64,000 nucleotides of DNA from contig NZ_CP019332.1 of the NCBI RefSeq assembly GCF_002163855.1, forward strand, positions 1,715,145 through 1,779,144. Reading direction: 5' to 3'. Below the pieces are notes generated by a model. It had not been told where the DNA came from. It was given only the letters and a program-made list of their open reading frames with translations, and ran no database searches. Positions 24,229 to 32,080 of the stretch are shown here, piece by piece; the first letter of the stretch is position 1; each line of letters begins with the position of its first letter. The position numbers and the translations under genes are program-made. The DNA is from Winogradskyella sp. PC-19. Lineage in GTDB: Bacteria; Bacteroidota; Bacteroidia; Flavobacteriales; Flavobacteriaceae.

Positions 24229-24575
24229 GTAAGACATGTCCGGAATGTGGTGACAAAATTATTGGTCGCGTTGATAAAAAATTCTGCAGTGATGGTTGTA
24301 GAAATGCTTATAATAATCGCATTAATAAAGACTCAAAAAATTTAATTAGAAATACCAACAATAGGCTTCGAAAAAACTACAGGATTCTTGAAGAATTAAA
24401 CCCTGAAAAAAAGACAAAAACGTCTAGAGCAAAACTTATCGAAAAAGGATTTGACTTTAACTATTTTACAAGTATATATACTACCAAAGCAGGCACGATA
24501 TATTTCTTTGTATATGACCAAGGTTATTTGCCTTTAGATGGTGATTATTACGCTTTGGTAAAACGTGATGATTAA
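24225..24575 (+). CDS. Zinc-ribbon protein of unknown function
   Basis: A 116-residue cytoplasmic protein. The N-terminal zinc ribbon has CPECGDKIIGRVDKKFCSDGC (Cys5, Cys8, Cys21, Cys25) followed by RNAYNNRIN, as in the DUF2116-type ribbon. A Lys/Arg-rich helical middle part and a C-terminal YFFVYDQGYLPLDGDYYALV follow. ATG 24225 overlaps the GNAT stop, so the two are translationally coupled. Possibly nucleic-acid or protein binding; unproven. Confidence 0.7.
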   Translation: MSKTCPECGDKIIGRVDKKFCSDGCRNAYNNRINKDSKNLIRNTNNRLRKNYRILEELNPEKKTKTSRAKLIEKGFDFNYFTSIYTTKAGTIYFFVYDQGYLPLDGDYYALVKRDD

Positions 24576-24638
24576 AACATGTAACTTTTACTGATTAATT
24601 AGTACCCCATTAATATATATTTACTTTACTATAATTTC

Positions 24639-25328
24639 ATGGATTCAGCAATTTTATTTTCTTTGTTTATTGGTGCAATAATCATAATTGGTTTTGTGTC
24701 ATATTACTTTAGTAAAAAACAAATACTTATTAGGTCACTATCCAAGATACCTTTAAGAAGAGTAACTAACTTAAGGCAGAATGAAATATCCAAACTTTAC
24801 GGTAAAGCACTTCATGTTAAAGAACCTTTGATTGCTCCATACTCAAAACGAAAGTGTATTTTTTATCAAATAAAAATCGAGCAAAAAGTAAGTAGTGTTA
24901 AGTCGTCTAGATGGAAAACTCTAATCGAAGAAGAGCACGTGCAAGAATTTTTTTTAGAAAATAATGGTGATATGGTAATTGTAAAGCCAACAAAATATCC
25001 AGAAAATTATAAGTGCTTTTTAGTTAAAGATAAAAAGCAAAATTCCGGAACTTTTAATGACGCTTCTCCAAGATTCGAGGCTTTATTAAAAGCCTATAAC
25101 ATAGAGAGTACAAATTGGTTTGGTTTTAATAAAAAATTAAAATGCGAAGAAGGTGTAATAGAAATCGGCGAATATATTATAGTAGCAGGAGTAGCGAAAT
25201 GGAAATCTTTAAGCGAGCCTTTACCTGAATATCCTTACTCAAAAATTGCAGAACTAGAAAGTAATGAGAAGCAAAAACTATTAATAAGTGATTTACCAGA
25301 AATATTTAAAAAGAAGACTAAACAATAA
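24639..25328 (+). CDS. Membrane-anchored GIDE/MULAN-like domain protein
   Basis: A 229-residue protein with one N-terminal membrane helix (residues 4-24) and a cytosolic domain. That domain resembles the GIDE (BAM) domain found in eukaryotic mitochondrial E3 ligase MULAN and in bacteria and archaea: SKLYGKALHVKEPLIAPYSKRKC, then YQIKIEQKV, then HVQEFFLENNG. There is no RING finger, so it is not itself a ubiquitin ligase. Role in bacteria unknown. The assignment rests on pattern recognition only. Confidence 0.5.
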   Translation: MDSAILFSLFIGAIIIIGFVSYYFSKKQILIRSLSKIPLRRVTNLRQNEISKLYGKALHVKEPLIAPYSKRKCIFYQIKIEQKVSSVKSSRWKTLIEEEHVQEFFLENNGDMVIVKPTKYPENYKCFLVKDKKQNSGTFNDASPRFEALLKAYNIESTNWFGFNKKLKCEEGVIEIGEYIIVAGVAKWKSLSEPLPEYPYSKIAELESNEKQKLLISDLPEIFKKKTKQ

Positions 25329-25336
25329 GCTTTTAA

Positions 25337-25816
25337 TTAACCTTTAGTGCTACTATTCCAATTTTCTGATTTAAGATATAATGCTGCTTTTAAAATATCT
25401 TTTTGACTAATTTGACCTACCAATTTTCCATTTTCAACAATAGGAAAACGTCTTCGTTTTGAACTCAAAAACTTATTTGCTGCGTCAAAAATATCCATAT
25501 TGCCATCAATAGTTTCGACATCTTTTATCATTCGTTTTTCAACTAAATCCTCTTCTAAAGGCATGTTATAATAACAGCTTTCACTTAATTGTTTAAGGCA
25601 ATCACCTTCAGATATAATACCTATCAATTCGTTTTTTTCATTTACGACAGGTCCACCAGAAATCTTATTTTTAATAATTGCTTCGACTACCGAATGTACT
25701 TTTTGATTAGGCGAAAAGGTAATTAAGTTAGTCGTCATATAATCTTTTACTTTTAGCAACTTGTCCTGAACATTGACTTGCTGCTTACGTGCGCCTTGAA
25801 AACTTTTGATACCCAT
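25337..25816 (-). CDS. CBS-pair domain protein
   Basis: A 159-residue protein made of two CBS motifs (about residues 30-80 and 95-150: VKDYMTTNLITFSPNQKVHSVVEAI, then GPVVNEKNELIGIISEGDCL, then FPIVENGKLVGQISQKDIL). It probably senses adenosine nucleotides. No fused enzyme or transporter is present, and the target is unknown. It is divergent from the SDR gene. Confidence 0.88.
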   Translation of the reverse strand: MGIKSFQGARKQQVNVQDKLLKVKDYMTTNLITFSPNQKVHSVVEAIIKNKISGGPVVNEKNELIGIISEGDCLKQLSESCYYNMPLEEDLVEKRMIKDVETIDGNMDIFDAANKFLSSKRRRFPIVENGKLVGQISQKDILKAALYLKSENWNSSTKG

Positions 25817-25890
25817 ACCTATTGATTTTTGAATAAAACTAAAGTTACTTAAAATTAATTAGTTAAGCAAGGTATAGTAATTATCAGCCT

Positions 25891-25898
25891 TATCTTTG
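25891..25898 (+). promoter_or_regulatory. Putative -7 box; decides the start of the SDR gene
   Basis: TATCTTTG matches TAnnTTTG perfectly. It overlaps a possible upstream start at 25896, which makes ATG 25926 the better choice. Confidence 0.55.
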
Positions 25899-25925
25899 TC
25901 TTTAAAGTATTTCGATTTAGGAAAC

Positions 25926-26738
25926 ATGAAAAAAACTCAAATAAGTATTTTAGGATGTGGTTGGCTGGGGTTACCATTAGCACAATCATTAATTAAAAAT
26001 GGCTACCACGTAAAAGGTTCTACCACTAGTAAGAACAAAAAATTAGAATTACAAAATAAAGGTATTGACCCTTTTCTTATTCATTTAAGTGAAGAGTTAG
26101 TTGAAGGAAATATTGAAGGTTTTTTAAAAAAGAGTGAACTTTTAATCATTAACATCCCACCTGGATTAAGAAAAAATCCTAAGAAAAATCACGTCTCAGA
26201 AATTGAACAACTCGTACATCATATCGAAAAAAGTGAAGTTAAGCGTGTCCTTTATATCAGCTCTACTTCTGTTTTTAAGGATTATGTTGACTACCCAATA
26301 ATTACTCATAATACGCTTCCAAACGCTACGTCAAATTCTGCAAAACAATTAATCCAAATTGAAAATCTTCTAAGAATCAATTCAAGTTTTACATCGACAA
26401 TCTTAAGATTTTCTGGTCTCATAGGAAACGATAGACATCCAGGGAAAATATTATCTGGACGAAAAAATATTTCAAACGGAAAAGCACCCGTAAATCTTGT
26501 TCATAGAGATGACTGTCTCTCAATAATTACAAGATTAATAGAAAAACACATTTGGGATGAAGACTTTAATGCTAGTTATCCTAGTCACCCAATAAAAGAA
26601 GATTACTATACTAAATATTGTGAAAAAAATAATTTAGAATTACCAAAATTTGATAATAAAGCAACTTCTAAAGGAAAAATTATTGATAGTTCTAAACTGG
26701 CACAACTATTGAAATATGAGTATAAAACTGGCCTTTAG
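25926..26738 (+). CDS. NAD(P)-dependent epimerase/SDR-like protein (YeeZ-type)
   Basis: A 270-residue Rossmann-fold protein. The N-terminal nucleotide-binding motif is ISILGCGWLGLPLAQSLIKNG, and YISSTSVFKDY contains the conserved Ser. The usual SDR Tyr-x3-Lys is not clear, as in YeeZ-like members that may lack classical activity. MKKTQISIL is the chosen start because the -7 box lies upstream. Substrate unknown. Confidence 0.75.
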   Translation: MKKTQISILGCGWLGLPLAQSLIKNGYHVKGSTTSKNKKLELQNKGIDPFLIHLSEELVEGNIEGFLKKSELLIINIPPGLRKNPKKNHVSEIEQLVHHIEKSEVKRVLYISSTSVFKDYVDYPIITHNTLPNATSNSAKQLIQIENLLRINSSFTSTILRFSGLIGNDRHPGKILSGRKNISNGKAPVNLVHRDDCLSIITRLIEKHIWDEDFNASYPSHPIKEDYYTKYCEKNNLELPKFDNKATSKGKIIDSSKLAQLLKYEYKTGL

Positions 26739-26779
26739 GAAATTAATAACATTTTAAGACCTAATACTATTAAATTTCT

Positions 26780-26787
26780 TAGATTTG
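26780..26787 (+). promoter_or_regulatory. Putative -7 box of the TPR protein gene
   Basis: TAGATTTG matches TAnnTTTG perfectly, 19 bp before ATG 26807. Confidence 0.5.
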
Positions 26788-26806
26788 GCGCATTAAATTT
26801 AAAACA

Positions 26807-27499
26807 ATGAAGAAGATTACAATTGCCTTAGTTATGCTTATTTCAGTAATGAGTTTTGCTCAAGGTAACGCAGAACTAAAAGCCCATTACGAGGCTTATT
26901 ACAAACAAATGAAAAATCAAGGAGATGTGCAAGGTGTTATTAATGCCATGACACACCTAGATATTTTAACTCCATCCCAAGCACGAAGAGATACGCTGGC
27001 TTACCTTTATGTTTCAGAAGGAAAATACATCCAAGCTTTAAACACTATTGGGATTGAAAAAAATGCAACAGACTCTGATTTAAATACAGAAGTAAAAGCA
27101 ATTTCATTTAAAAACTTAAATGATGTAAAAAGAGCGCTGGAACATTACAATGTATTATTTGACAGAAACCCAAACCCATCTTTGGCTTACGAAATCGCAG
27201 ATTTAATGATGCAAAATAACGAAGACGTTGCTGCAAAATCTAAAATAGAATATGGTCTGCAAAATGTAACAGATGATATGAAACGTGCTTTTTACGAAAC
27301 ACAACGTCCTTATGAAACATCTTTAAAAGCCGCTCTTTTGTATTTAAAAGCGCTGAATTTATTCAAAGAAAATCAGACTGCTAATTTAGACGCCTCATTA
27401 AAATTAGTCAATGACGCATTGGCTATTGATCCTAACTTTAATATGGCAAAACGTACTCGTGAAGCTTTAGAAGCAAAAAAAGCTCAGCCTAAAAACTAA
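26807..27499 (+). CDS. Secreted tetratricopeptide-repeat protein
   Basis: A 230-residue protein with a signal peptide (residues 1-18, ending MSFAQ). It is a series of TPR-like helix pairs (ARRDTLAYLYVSEGKYIQALN; FKNLNDVKRALEHYNVLFDRNPNPSLAYEIAD; ALAIDPNFNMAKRTREALE). It is probably a periplasmic scaffold. No partner is evident from neighbours. Confidence 0.8.
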   Translation: MKKITIALVMLISVMSFAQGNAELKAHYEAYYKQMKNQGDVQGVINAMTHLDILTPSQARRDTLAYLYVSEGKYIQALNTIGIEKNATDSDLNTEVKAISFKNLNDVKRALEHYNVLFDRNPNPSLAYEIADLMMQNNEDVAAKSKIEYGLQNVTDDMKRAFYETQRPYETSLKAALLYLKALNLFKENQTANLDASLKLVNDALAIDPNFNMAKRTREALEAKKAQPKN

Positions 27500-27520
27500 G
27501 TTTGCAATACAAACACTAAT

Positions 27521-27551
27521 AAAAAAACCATTGCTAAGCAATGGTTTTTTT
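27521..27551. terminator. Terminator between the TPR gene and the lipoprotein gene
   Basis: Perfect hairpin AAAAAAACCATTGC / GCAATGGTTTTTTT with loop TAA. It can act in both directions between convergent genes. Confidence 0.9.
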
Positions 27552-27573
27552 ATTCTGTAAAACTAAGTTCTTA

Positions 27574-28104
27574 CTAGTCTTCAGGTCGACCTACATCGTT
27601 TTTGTCAAATTCTAATTTTTTGTTTATCACAAAAATTAAATTAGAGTTGGCTATTAATAACTCCTTTATGCTCATTAATTTGTTTTCGGTCGAATAATTA
27701 TCTAAAGTTAAATCATTATTAAGCTTTAAAAGCTTGGTTTCTAATGTTGTTATACGAGAGTTTACTGGATTTGTATTTATATTATTAGGAATATTGACTC
27801 TTAAACTATCTAAGAATTTTTTTAAAGTATCTTTTTCAGTTGTAAAGAAAGTGATGTCAGCTTTTTTCAAAAAGGAAATCTGTGTTTCTAATTCCTGAAA
27901 CTTTGACCAGTCAGAAACTTCGCTTTTAGAATCGTCACTTAAGATATAATCGTTGTACTTAAAGTTTTCAATAGCCTTTACAGATATTTTTTTCTTTTCT
28001 TGCTTTACTTCAACATCTAAATTTTCTAAAGTTCCTTCTGTTTTGTCTCCACAGGCAATAAAAACTAAAAAGAAGCTTAATACGATTATATATTTAAATT
28101 TCAT
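27574..28104 (-). CDS. Hypothetical lipoprotein
   Basis: A 176-residue protein starting with a lipoprotein signal (VFIAC at about residues 14-18). The rest is Lys/Glu/Asn-rich with predicted alpha-helical coiled-coil stretches (TTLETKLLKLNNDLTL). No known domain is recognised. It is probably anchored in a membrane facing the periplasm. Convergent with the TPR gene across a strong terminator. Confidence 0.7.
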   Translation of the reverse strand: MKFKYIIVLSFFLVFIACGDKTEGTLENLDVEVKQEKKKISVKAIENFKYNDYILSDDSKSEVSDWSKFQELETQISFLKKADITFFTTEKDTLKKFLDSLRVNIPNNINTNPVNSRITTLETKLLKLNNDLTLDNYSTENKLMSIKELLIANSNLIFVINKKLEFDKNDVGRPED

Positions 28105-28285
28105 GAGTGATAAATTTATCTTGATTGTAAAGGTAAATAAACTGATACTTTCTGGATTTATTTCATTTAAAGAAAGTTATATCGATACAGAATGCTAAAT
28201 TGTTATTAAAAGTCTCTTTTTTTAATTAATTATAAAAAATACACGCTGCTTTCTTAGTATTTTTGATGATACTTAAAAACTAAAT

Positions 28286-29257
28286 ATGTCTTCCAAAATA
28301 TTAATTATAGGTGCTTGTGGTCAAATAGGAACAGAACTCACTTCAAAATTAAGAGAGATACATGGTGTGGATAACGTCATTGCTAGTGATATTAATACGC
28401 GTAATCTCGATTTAGTTAACGCTGGCCCGTTTGAAATTATAGACGCAAAAAATTATAATGCCATTCATGATTGTTGTAAACAAAACAATGTGAAAACCAT
28501 TTACCTTATGGCGGCATTGCTTAGCGCAACAGGTGAAAAATATCCAATGGAAGCATGGGATTTGAATATGAATTCGCTATTTCATGTTCTGAATTTAGCA
28601 AAAGATAAAGTCATAGATAAAATATTTTGGCCAAGCAGTATTGCAGTCTTTGGGCCGACTACTCCAAGAGATAATACACCTCAATTTACTGTTTGCGAAC
28701 CTACAACTGTTTACGGTATTACCAAACAAGTTGGTGAGCGCTGGTGTGAGTATTACAACAAGAAATATGGCGTCGATGTTCGTAGTATAAGATATCCAGG
28801 GATTATAAGTCACAAAGCAATGCCTGGTGGCGGCACGACCGATTATGCGGTAGAAATCTATCACGAGGCCATTAAAGAAGGTAAATACGAATGCTTTTTA
28901 TCTGAAAACACGGAACTACCAATGATGTATATGGAAGACGCTATTAAAGCAACTACAGATTTGATGCATGCATCTTCAGATAAGATTAAAATACGCTCAT
29001 CGTATAATTTAGCGGCTATAAGCTTCACACCTAAGCAAATTTTTGAAAGTATAAAAAAACACATTCCAAATTTTATAATTACTTACAATCCAGATTTTAG
29101 ACAAGCGATTGCAGACAGTTGGCCATCATCTATTGATGATAGTGTTGCAAGAAAAGATTGGGATTGGCAACACGACTTTGACCTTGATAAAATGACGCAA
29201 GAAATGATAGAGAATTTAGAGAAGCAGGTTTGTCGCGTTGATTTTAATCCTAGATAG
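28286..29257 (+). CDS. L-threonine 3-dehydrogenase, short-chain (SDR/epimerase-like) type
   Basis: Oxidises L-threonine to 2-amino-3-ketobutyrate with NAD+. Its 323 residues have the Rossmann motif IIGACGQIGTEL at about 6-17, the catalytic Ser/Thr region FWPSSIAVFGP, and Tyr-x3-Lys in VYGITKQVGERW. The family-specific MPGGGTTDYAVEIYHEA and LPMMYMEDAI also match. This is the epimerase-like form, not the zinc-dependent alcohol-dehydrogenase form. Confidence 0.9.
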   Translation: MSSKILIIGACGQIGTELTSKLREIHGVDNVIASDINTRNLDLVNAGPFEIIDAKNYNAIHDCCKQNNVKTIYLMAALLSATGEKYPMEAWDLNMNSLFHVLNLAKDKVIDKIFWPSSIAVFGPTTPRDNTPQFTVCEPTTVYGITKQVGERWCEYYNKKYGVDVRSIRYPGIISHKAMPGGGTTDYAVEIYHEAIKEGKYECFLSENTELPMMYMEDAIKATTDLMHASSDKIKIRSSYNLAAISFTPKQIFESIKKHIPNFIITYNPDFRQAIADSWPSSIDDSVARKDWDWQHDFDLDKMTQEMIENLEKQVCRVDFNPR

Positions 29258-29367
29258 TAATCTTAAATTGCCTTTATTATCTAAGCAGTGTATTTGTAAA
29301 ACCTATTTTAATAGAAAAACAAAAAGCTGGATTATTTAGAATTCTCTAACTAAATTTATAAAACAAG

Positions 29368-29395
29368 AAAGCCGTAACATATGTTACGGCTTTTT
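29368..29395. terminator. Terminator between tdh and tRNA-Asn
   Basis: Palindrome AAAGCCGTAACAT / ATGTTACGGCTTT, then TT. It is bidirectional and ends both the dehydrogenase gene and the tRNA transcript. The rest of 29258-29566 holds only the tRNA. Confidence 0.8.
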
Positions 29396-29400
29396 ACTTG

Positions 29401-29474
29401 CTCCTCTTCTAAGACTCGAACTTAGGACCCTCTGATTAACAGTCAGATGCTCTAACCAACTGAGCTAAAGAGGA
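29401..29474 (-). tRNA. tRNA-Asn (anticodon GTT)
   Basis: A 74-nt cloverleaf. The acceptor stem TCCTCTT/AAGAGGA has 7 bp, the D arm contains AGCTCAGTTGGTTAGAGC, and the anticodon stem TCTGA/TCAGA encloses loop CTGTTAA with GTT. The T arm contains GTTCGAGTC, and the discriminator base is G. CCA is not encoded. The Asn identity is firm. Confidence 0.97.
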
Positions 29475-29566
29475 AGGTTATTTTCGCCAAAGCGAGCGCA
29501 AATATAAATTAAATTTTTATTCTCTACCAAAATAAAATTCAAAAAATTTAAGCTTTTTTTATTTTG

Positions 29567-30907
29567 TTATCTTGTTATTGCTTTAAATATATCATTACCA
29601 TTAGCAAATAGTACTAATGCAATTAAAATAAAGAATCCTATAACCTGTGCACGCTCTAAAAATTTCTCACTAGGTGTACGTCCAGAAATCATTTCATATA
29701 GTAAAAACATCACATGACCACCGTCTAATGCTGGTATAGGCAACAAGTTTAAAACTGCCAACATGATTGATAAAAATGCTGTTAACTTCCAAAAGGCTTG
29801 CCAACTCCAAATATCAGGGAAAATATCATATATAGATTTAAAACCGCCAAGTCCTTTATAAGCCTCTGTTTTAGGATTAAAAATCGCTTTTAGCTGAGAA
29901 AAATAATTTATAACCGTAGATTTAAACTTCCTCGCTCCTGCTCCAAAACTTTCTCCAAAAGAATATTCTGTCTTTATGACATCATAATAACCCATTTCGG
30001 TAAAACGTTTAGCATCAATTAGTCGAAATATATTAAGCATCGCCTCGTCATTGACTTTTAAGTCTCTAATTATAGTTTTGTCATCTCTTAATATTTCGGC
30101 GCTTACAGTTTGACCTTTGTAATTTTTAAGCTCACCTTCAAATGCATCAAAATATTCGATTTTCTTACCATTGAGTCCTAAAATCACATCACCTTTCTTT
30201 ATGTCTACCGAAGCATTAGCTGAAGAATCAGGTACAGACTTTACAATAAAAGGATAACGATATCTAAAAAGGTTTTTACTACCTTCATCAGATAACTGTC
30301 CTAAAAAATTCTCTGGTAAGCTAATAACTTTTTCTACGCCATCTCTTTTTACAGTCATTTGCTGCGCACCAATAATGTATTGCCCTATTTCGGTATCCAT
30401 TTCGATACTCTGATCATTAATCGCTAAAACCTTATCACCTGTTTTAAATCCAGCATCTAATAGTACTGGGTCTTGGATAAAATAACCACCTTTTAGACTG
30501 TCTATTTCAATATCTGTATCACCATAAGTAAAAGCAACAAATACAAATATGACATAAGCCAGAATAAAATTAACTGTTACACCACCTAACATAATAATCA
30601 AACGTTGCCAGGCTGGCTTAGAACGAAACTCCCATGGCTGCGCAGGCATAGCCATTTGCTCCTTGTCCATACTCTCGTCAATCATTCCTGCAATTTTTAC
30701 GTAGCCACCAAGTGGTAACCAGCCAATACCGTAAACGGTATCACCAATTTTTTTCTTAAAAAGTGAAAACTTCACATCAAAAAAGAGGTAAAATTTTTCA
30801 ACTTTAGTTTTAAATAATTTTGCTGGTATAAAGTGACCAAGTTCATGCAGTACGATGAGTAAGGATAAACTGAGTAAAAATTGAGATATTTTTATGATAA
30901 ATTCCAT
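29567..30907 (-). CDS. rseP: RIP metalloprotease RseP (site-2 protease)
   Basis: A 446-residue inner-membrane zinc protease that cleaves membrane anchors, classically anti-sigma factors or signal-peptide remnants. The zinc motif HELGH is at residues 21-25. Two PDZ domains lie about 110-300 (VLAINDQSIEMDTEIG; GDVILGLNGKKIEY), and the third ligand site is LLPIPALDGGHVMF near residue 395. Full length. No cognate anti-sigma gene is nearby. Confidence 0.95.
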   Translation of the reverse strand: MEFIIKISQFLLSLSLLIVLHELGHFIPAKLFKTKVEKFYLFFDVKFSLFKKKIGDTVYGIGWLPLGGYVKIAGMIDESMDKEQMAMPAQPWEFRSKPAWQRLIIMLGGVTVNFILAYVIFVFVAFTYGDTDIEIDSLKGGYFIQDPVLLDAGFKTGDKVLAINDQSIEMDTEIGQYIIGAQQMTVKRDGVEKVISLPENFLGQLSDEGSKNLFRYRYPFIVKSVPDSSANASVDIKKGDVILGLNGKKIEYFDAFEGELKNYKGQTVSAEILRDDKTIIRDLKVNDEAMLNIFRLIDAKRFTEMGYYDVIKTEYSFGESFGAGARKFKSTVINYFSQLKAIFNPKTEAYKGLGGFKSIYDIFPDIWSWQAFWKLTAFLSIMLAVLNLLPIPALDGGHVMFLLYEMISGRTPSEKFLERAQVIGFFILIALVLFANGNDIFKAITR

Positions 30908-31065
30908 GTGGTGTTTTCAAAATTTCGATTGACAAAAGTAATGCTTTAAAGGGATTTATAAAATTATTGACTTTCTATTCAACATTTTTTTAACAGCTAA
31001 TAGACTTCGTGTAACTTTAAACGTTAAATCCTGATAAAAATCATAAATAAAATTTAAGCTAGACT

Positions 31066-31073
31066 TATCTTTG
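31066..31073 (+). promoter_or_regulatory. Putative -7 box of the SCO gene
   Basis: TATCTTTG matches TAnnTTTG perfectly, 22 bp before ATG 31096. Confidence 0.5.
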
Positions 31074-31095
31074 CATTGCTTAAATAGAAGTTTTT

Positions 31096-31776
31096 ATGTC
31101 ACTACTCACATTCTTCAATGGCTATAAAAAATTTGCCATTTTCTTTTCGATATTATGCATTGTTATTATTAGTATCATTTTCAGCATATTAAATAAAAAA
31201 GAGCAACTTCCTATTTATGAACCGGATATGGTTAATGAAGAAATGGTAGACGAAAGCATTAGACATGTTTCAAAATATCATACTATTGCCGATTTTAGTT
31301 TGACTAATCAAAACGGAAAAACTATAACTCAGGACGACTTTAAAGATAAAATCTATGTGGCTGATTTTTTCTTTACAACATGCCAAACCATATGTCCTAT
31401 AATGACAGATCACATGTATCAAATCCAAAAAGAGATTATTGGCGATGATGATATAATGTTGCTCTCTCACTCTGTAACTCCTGTGAAAGATAGTGTACCG
31501 GTACTAAAAGCTTATGCAAAAAAGAAAGGCGTTATTGACCGCAAATGGAATTTAGTTACAGGTGACAAAAAACAAATTTACGAGTTAGCAAGAAAAAGTT
31601 ACTTAGCAGTTAAAGAAGATGGTAACGGAGACATTTATGATATGATTCATACCGAAAACTTTATGCTTATTGACAAAAAACGTCAGATAAGAGGCTTTTA
31701 TGACGGTACTCAATCTGAAGATATAGAACGATTACTAGAGGATATCAAAACCTTAAAATCTTTTGGTGGTTCATAA
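31096..31776 (+). CDS. SCO1/SenC-family copper chaperone
   Basis: A 226-residue thioredoxin-fold protein with one N-terminal membrane anchor (about residues 13-31), facing the periplasm. SCO proteins deliver copper to the CuA centre of cytochrome c oxidase. The motif TTCQTICP gives Cys96 and Cys100 (CxxxC), and a conserved His follows in DMIHTENFML near residue 186. All three copper-binding residues are present. No oxidase genes are in the window. Confidence 0.92.
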   Translation: MSLLTFFNGYKKFAIFFSILCIVIISIIFSILNKKEQLPIYEPDMVNEEMVDESIRHVSKYHTIADFSLTNQNGKTITQDDFKDKIYVADFFFTTCQTICPIMTDHMYQIQKEIIGDDDIMLLSHSVTPVKDSVPVLKAYAKKKGVIDRKWNLVTGDKKQIYELARKSYLAVKEDGNGDIYDMIHTENFMLIDKKRQIRGFYDGTQSEDIERLLEDIKTLKSFGGS

Positions 31777-31813
31777 AATATGTTAAGCCTATTACAGACT
31801 GAAAATTTTCACT

Positions 31814-31843
31814 TATTTTTGCTTCTTTAAAATTAATCTAAAT
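31814..31843 (+). promoter_or_regulatory. feoAB promoter with degenerate DtxR/MntR-like box
   Basis: TATTTTTG (31814-31821) is a perfect TAnnTTTG -7 box. TTTAAAATTAATCTAAA (31826-31842) follows within 5 bp. Its right half AATCTAAA equals the palindrome at 38469-38490, while the left half has two mismatches. A repressor bound there would cover the transcription start. Inferred. Confidence 0.45.
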
Positions 31844-31852
31844 AAGAAAAGC

Positions 31853-32080
31853 TTGACTTTAGCAGAATTAAAACGTGGTCAAAATGCCACAATAATAGAT
31901 GTTTCCTCTAAAAAGATTCCACTAAAACTCTTAGAAATGGGTTGCTTACCAGGTAATTCTGTAGAGTTAGTTCAAGTCGCTCCGTTTTCTGACCCAATGT
32001 ATCTTAATATAAATGGAACGCATTTAGCAATCAGAAAAGAAACCGCCAACCACATCCTAATCGAAACCAACGATGCCTAA
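31853..32080 (+). CDS. feoA: FeoA-family protein
   Basis: A small SH3-like cytoplasmic partner of FeoB, 75 residues, needed for ferrous iron uptake in E. coli. It contains PLKLLEMGCLPGNSVELVQVAPFSDPM and NINGTHLAIRKE, typical of the family. The start is a TTG at 31853. The stop overlaps the feoB start by 8 bp, so the two are coupled. Confidence 0.9.
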   Translation: MTLAELKRGQNATIIDVSSKKIPLKLLEMGCLPGNSVELVQVAPFSDPMYLNINGTHLAIRKETANHILIETNDA

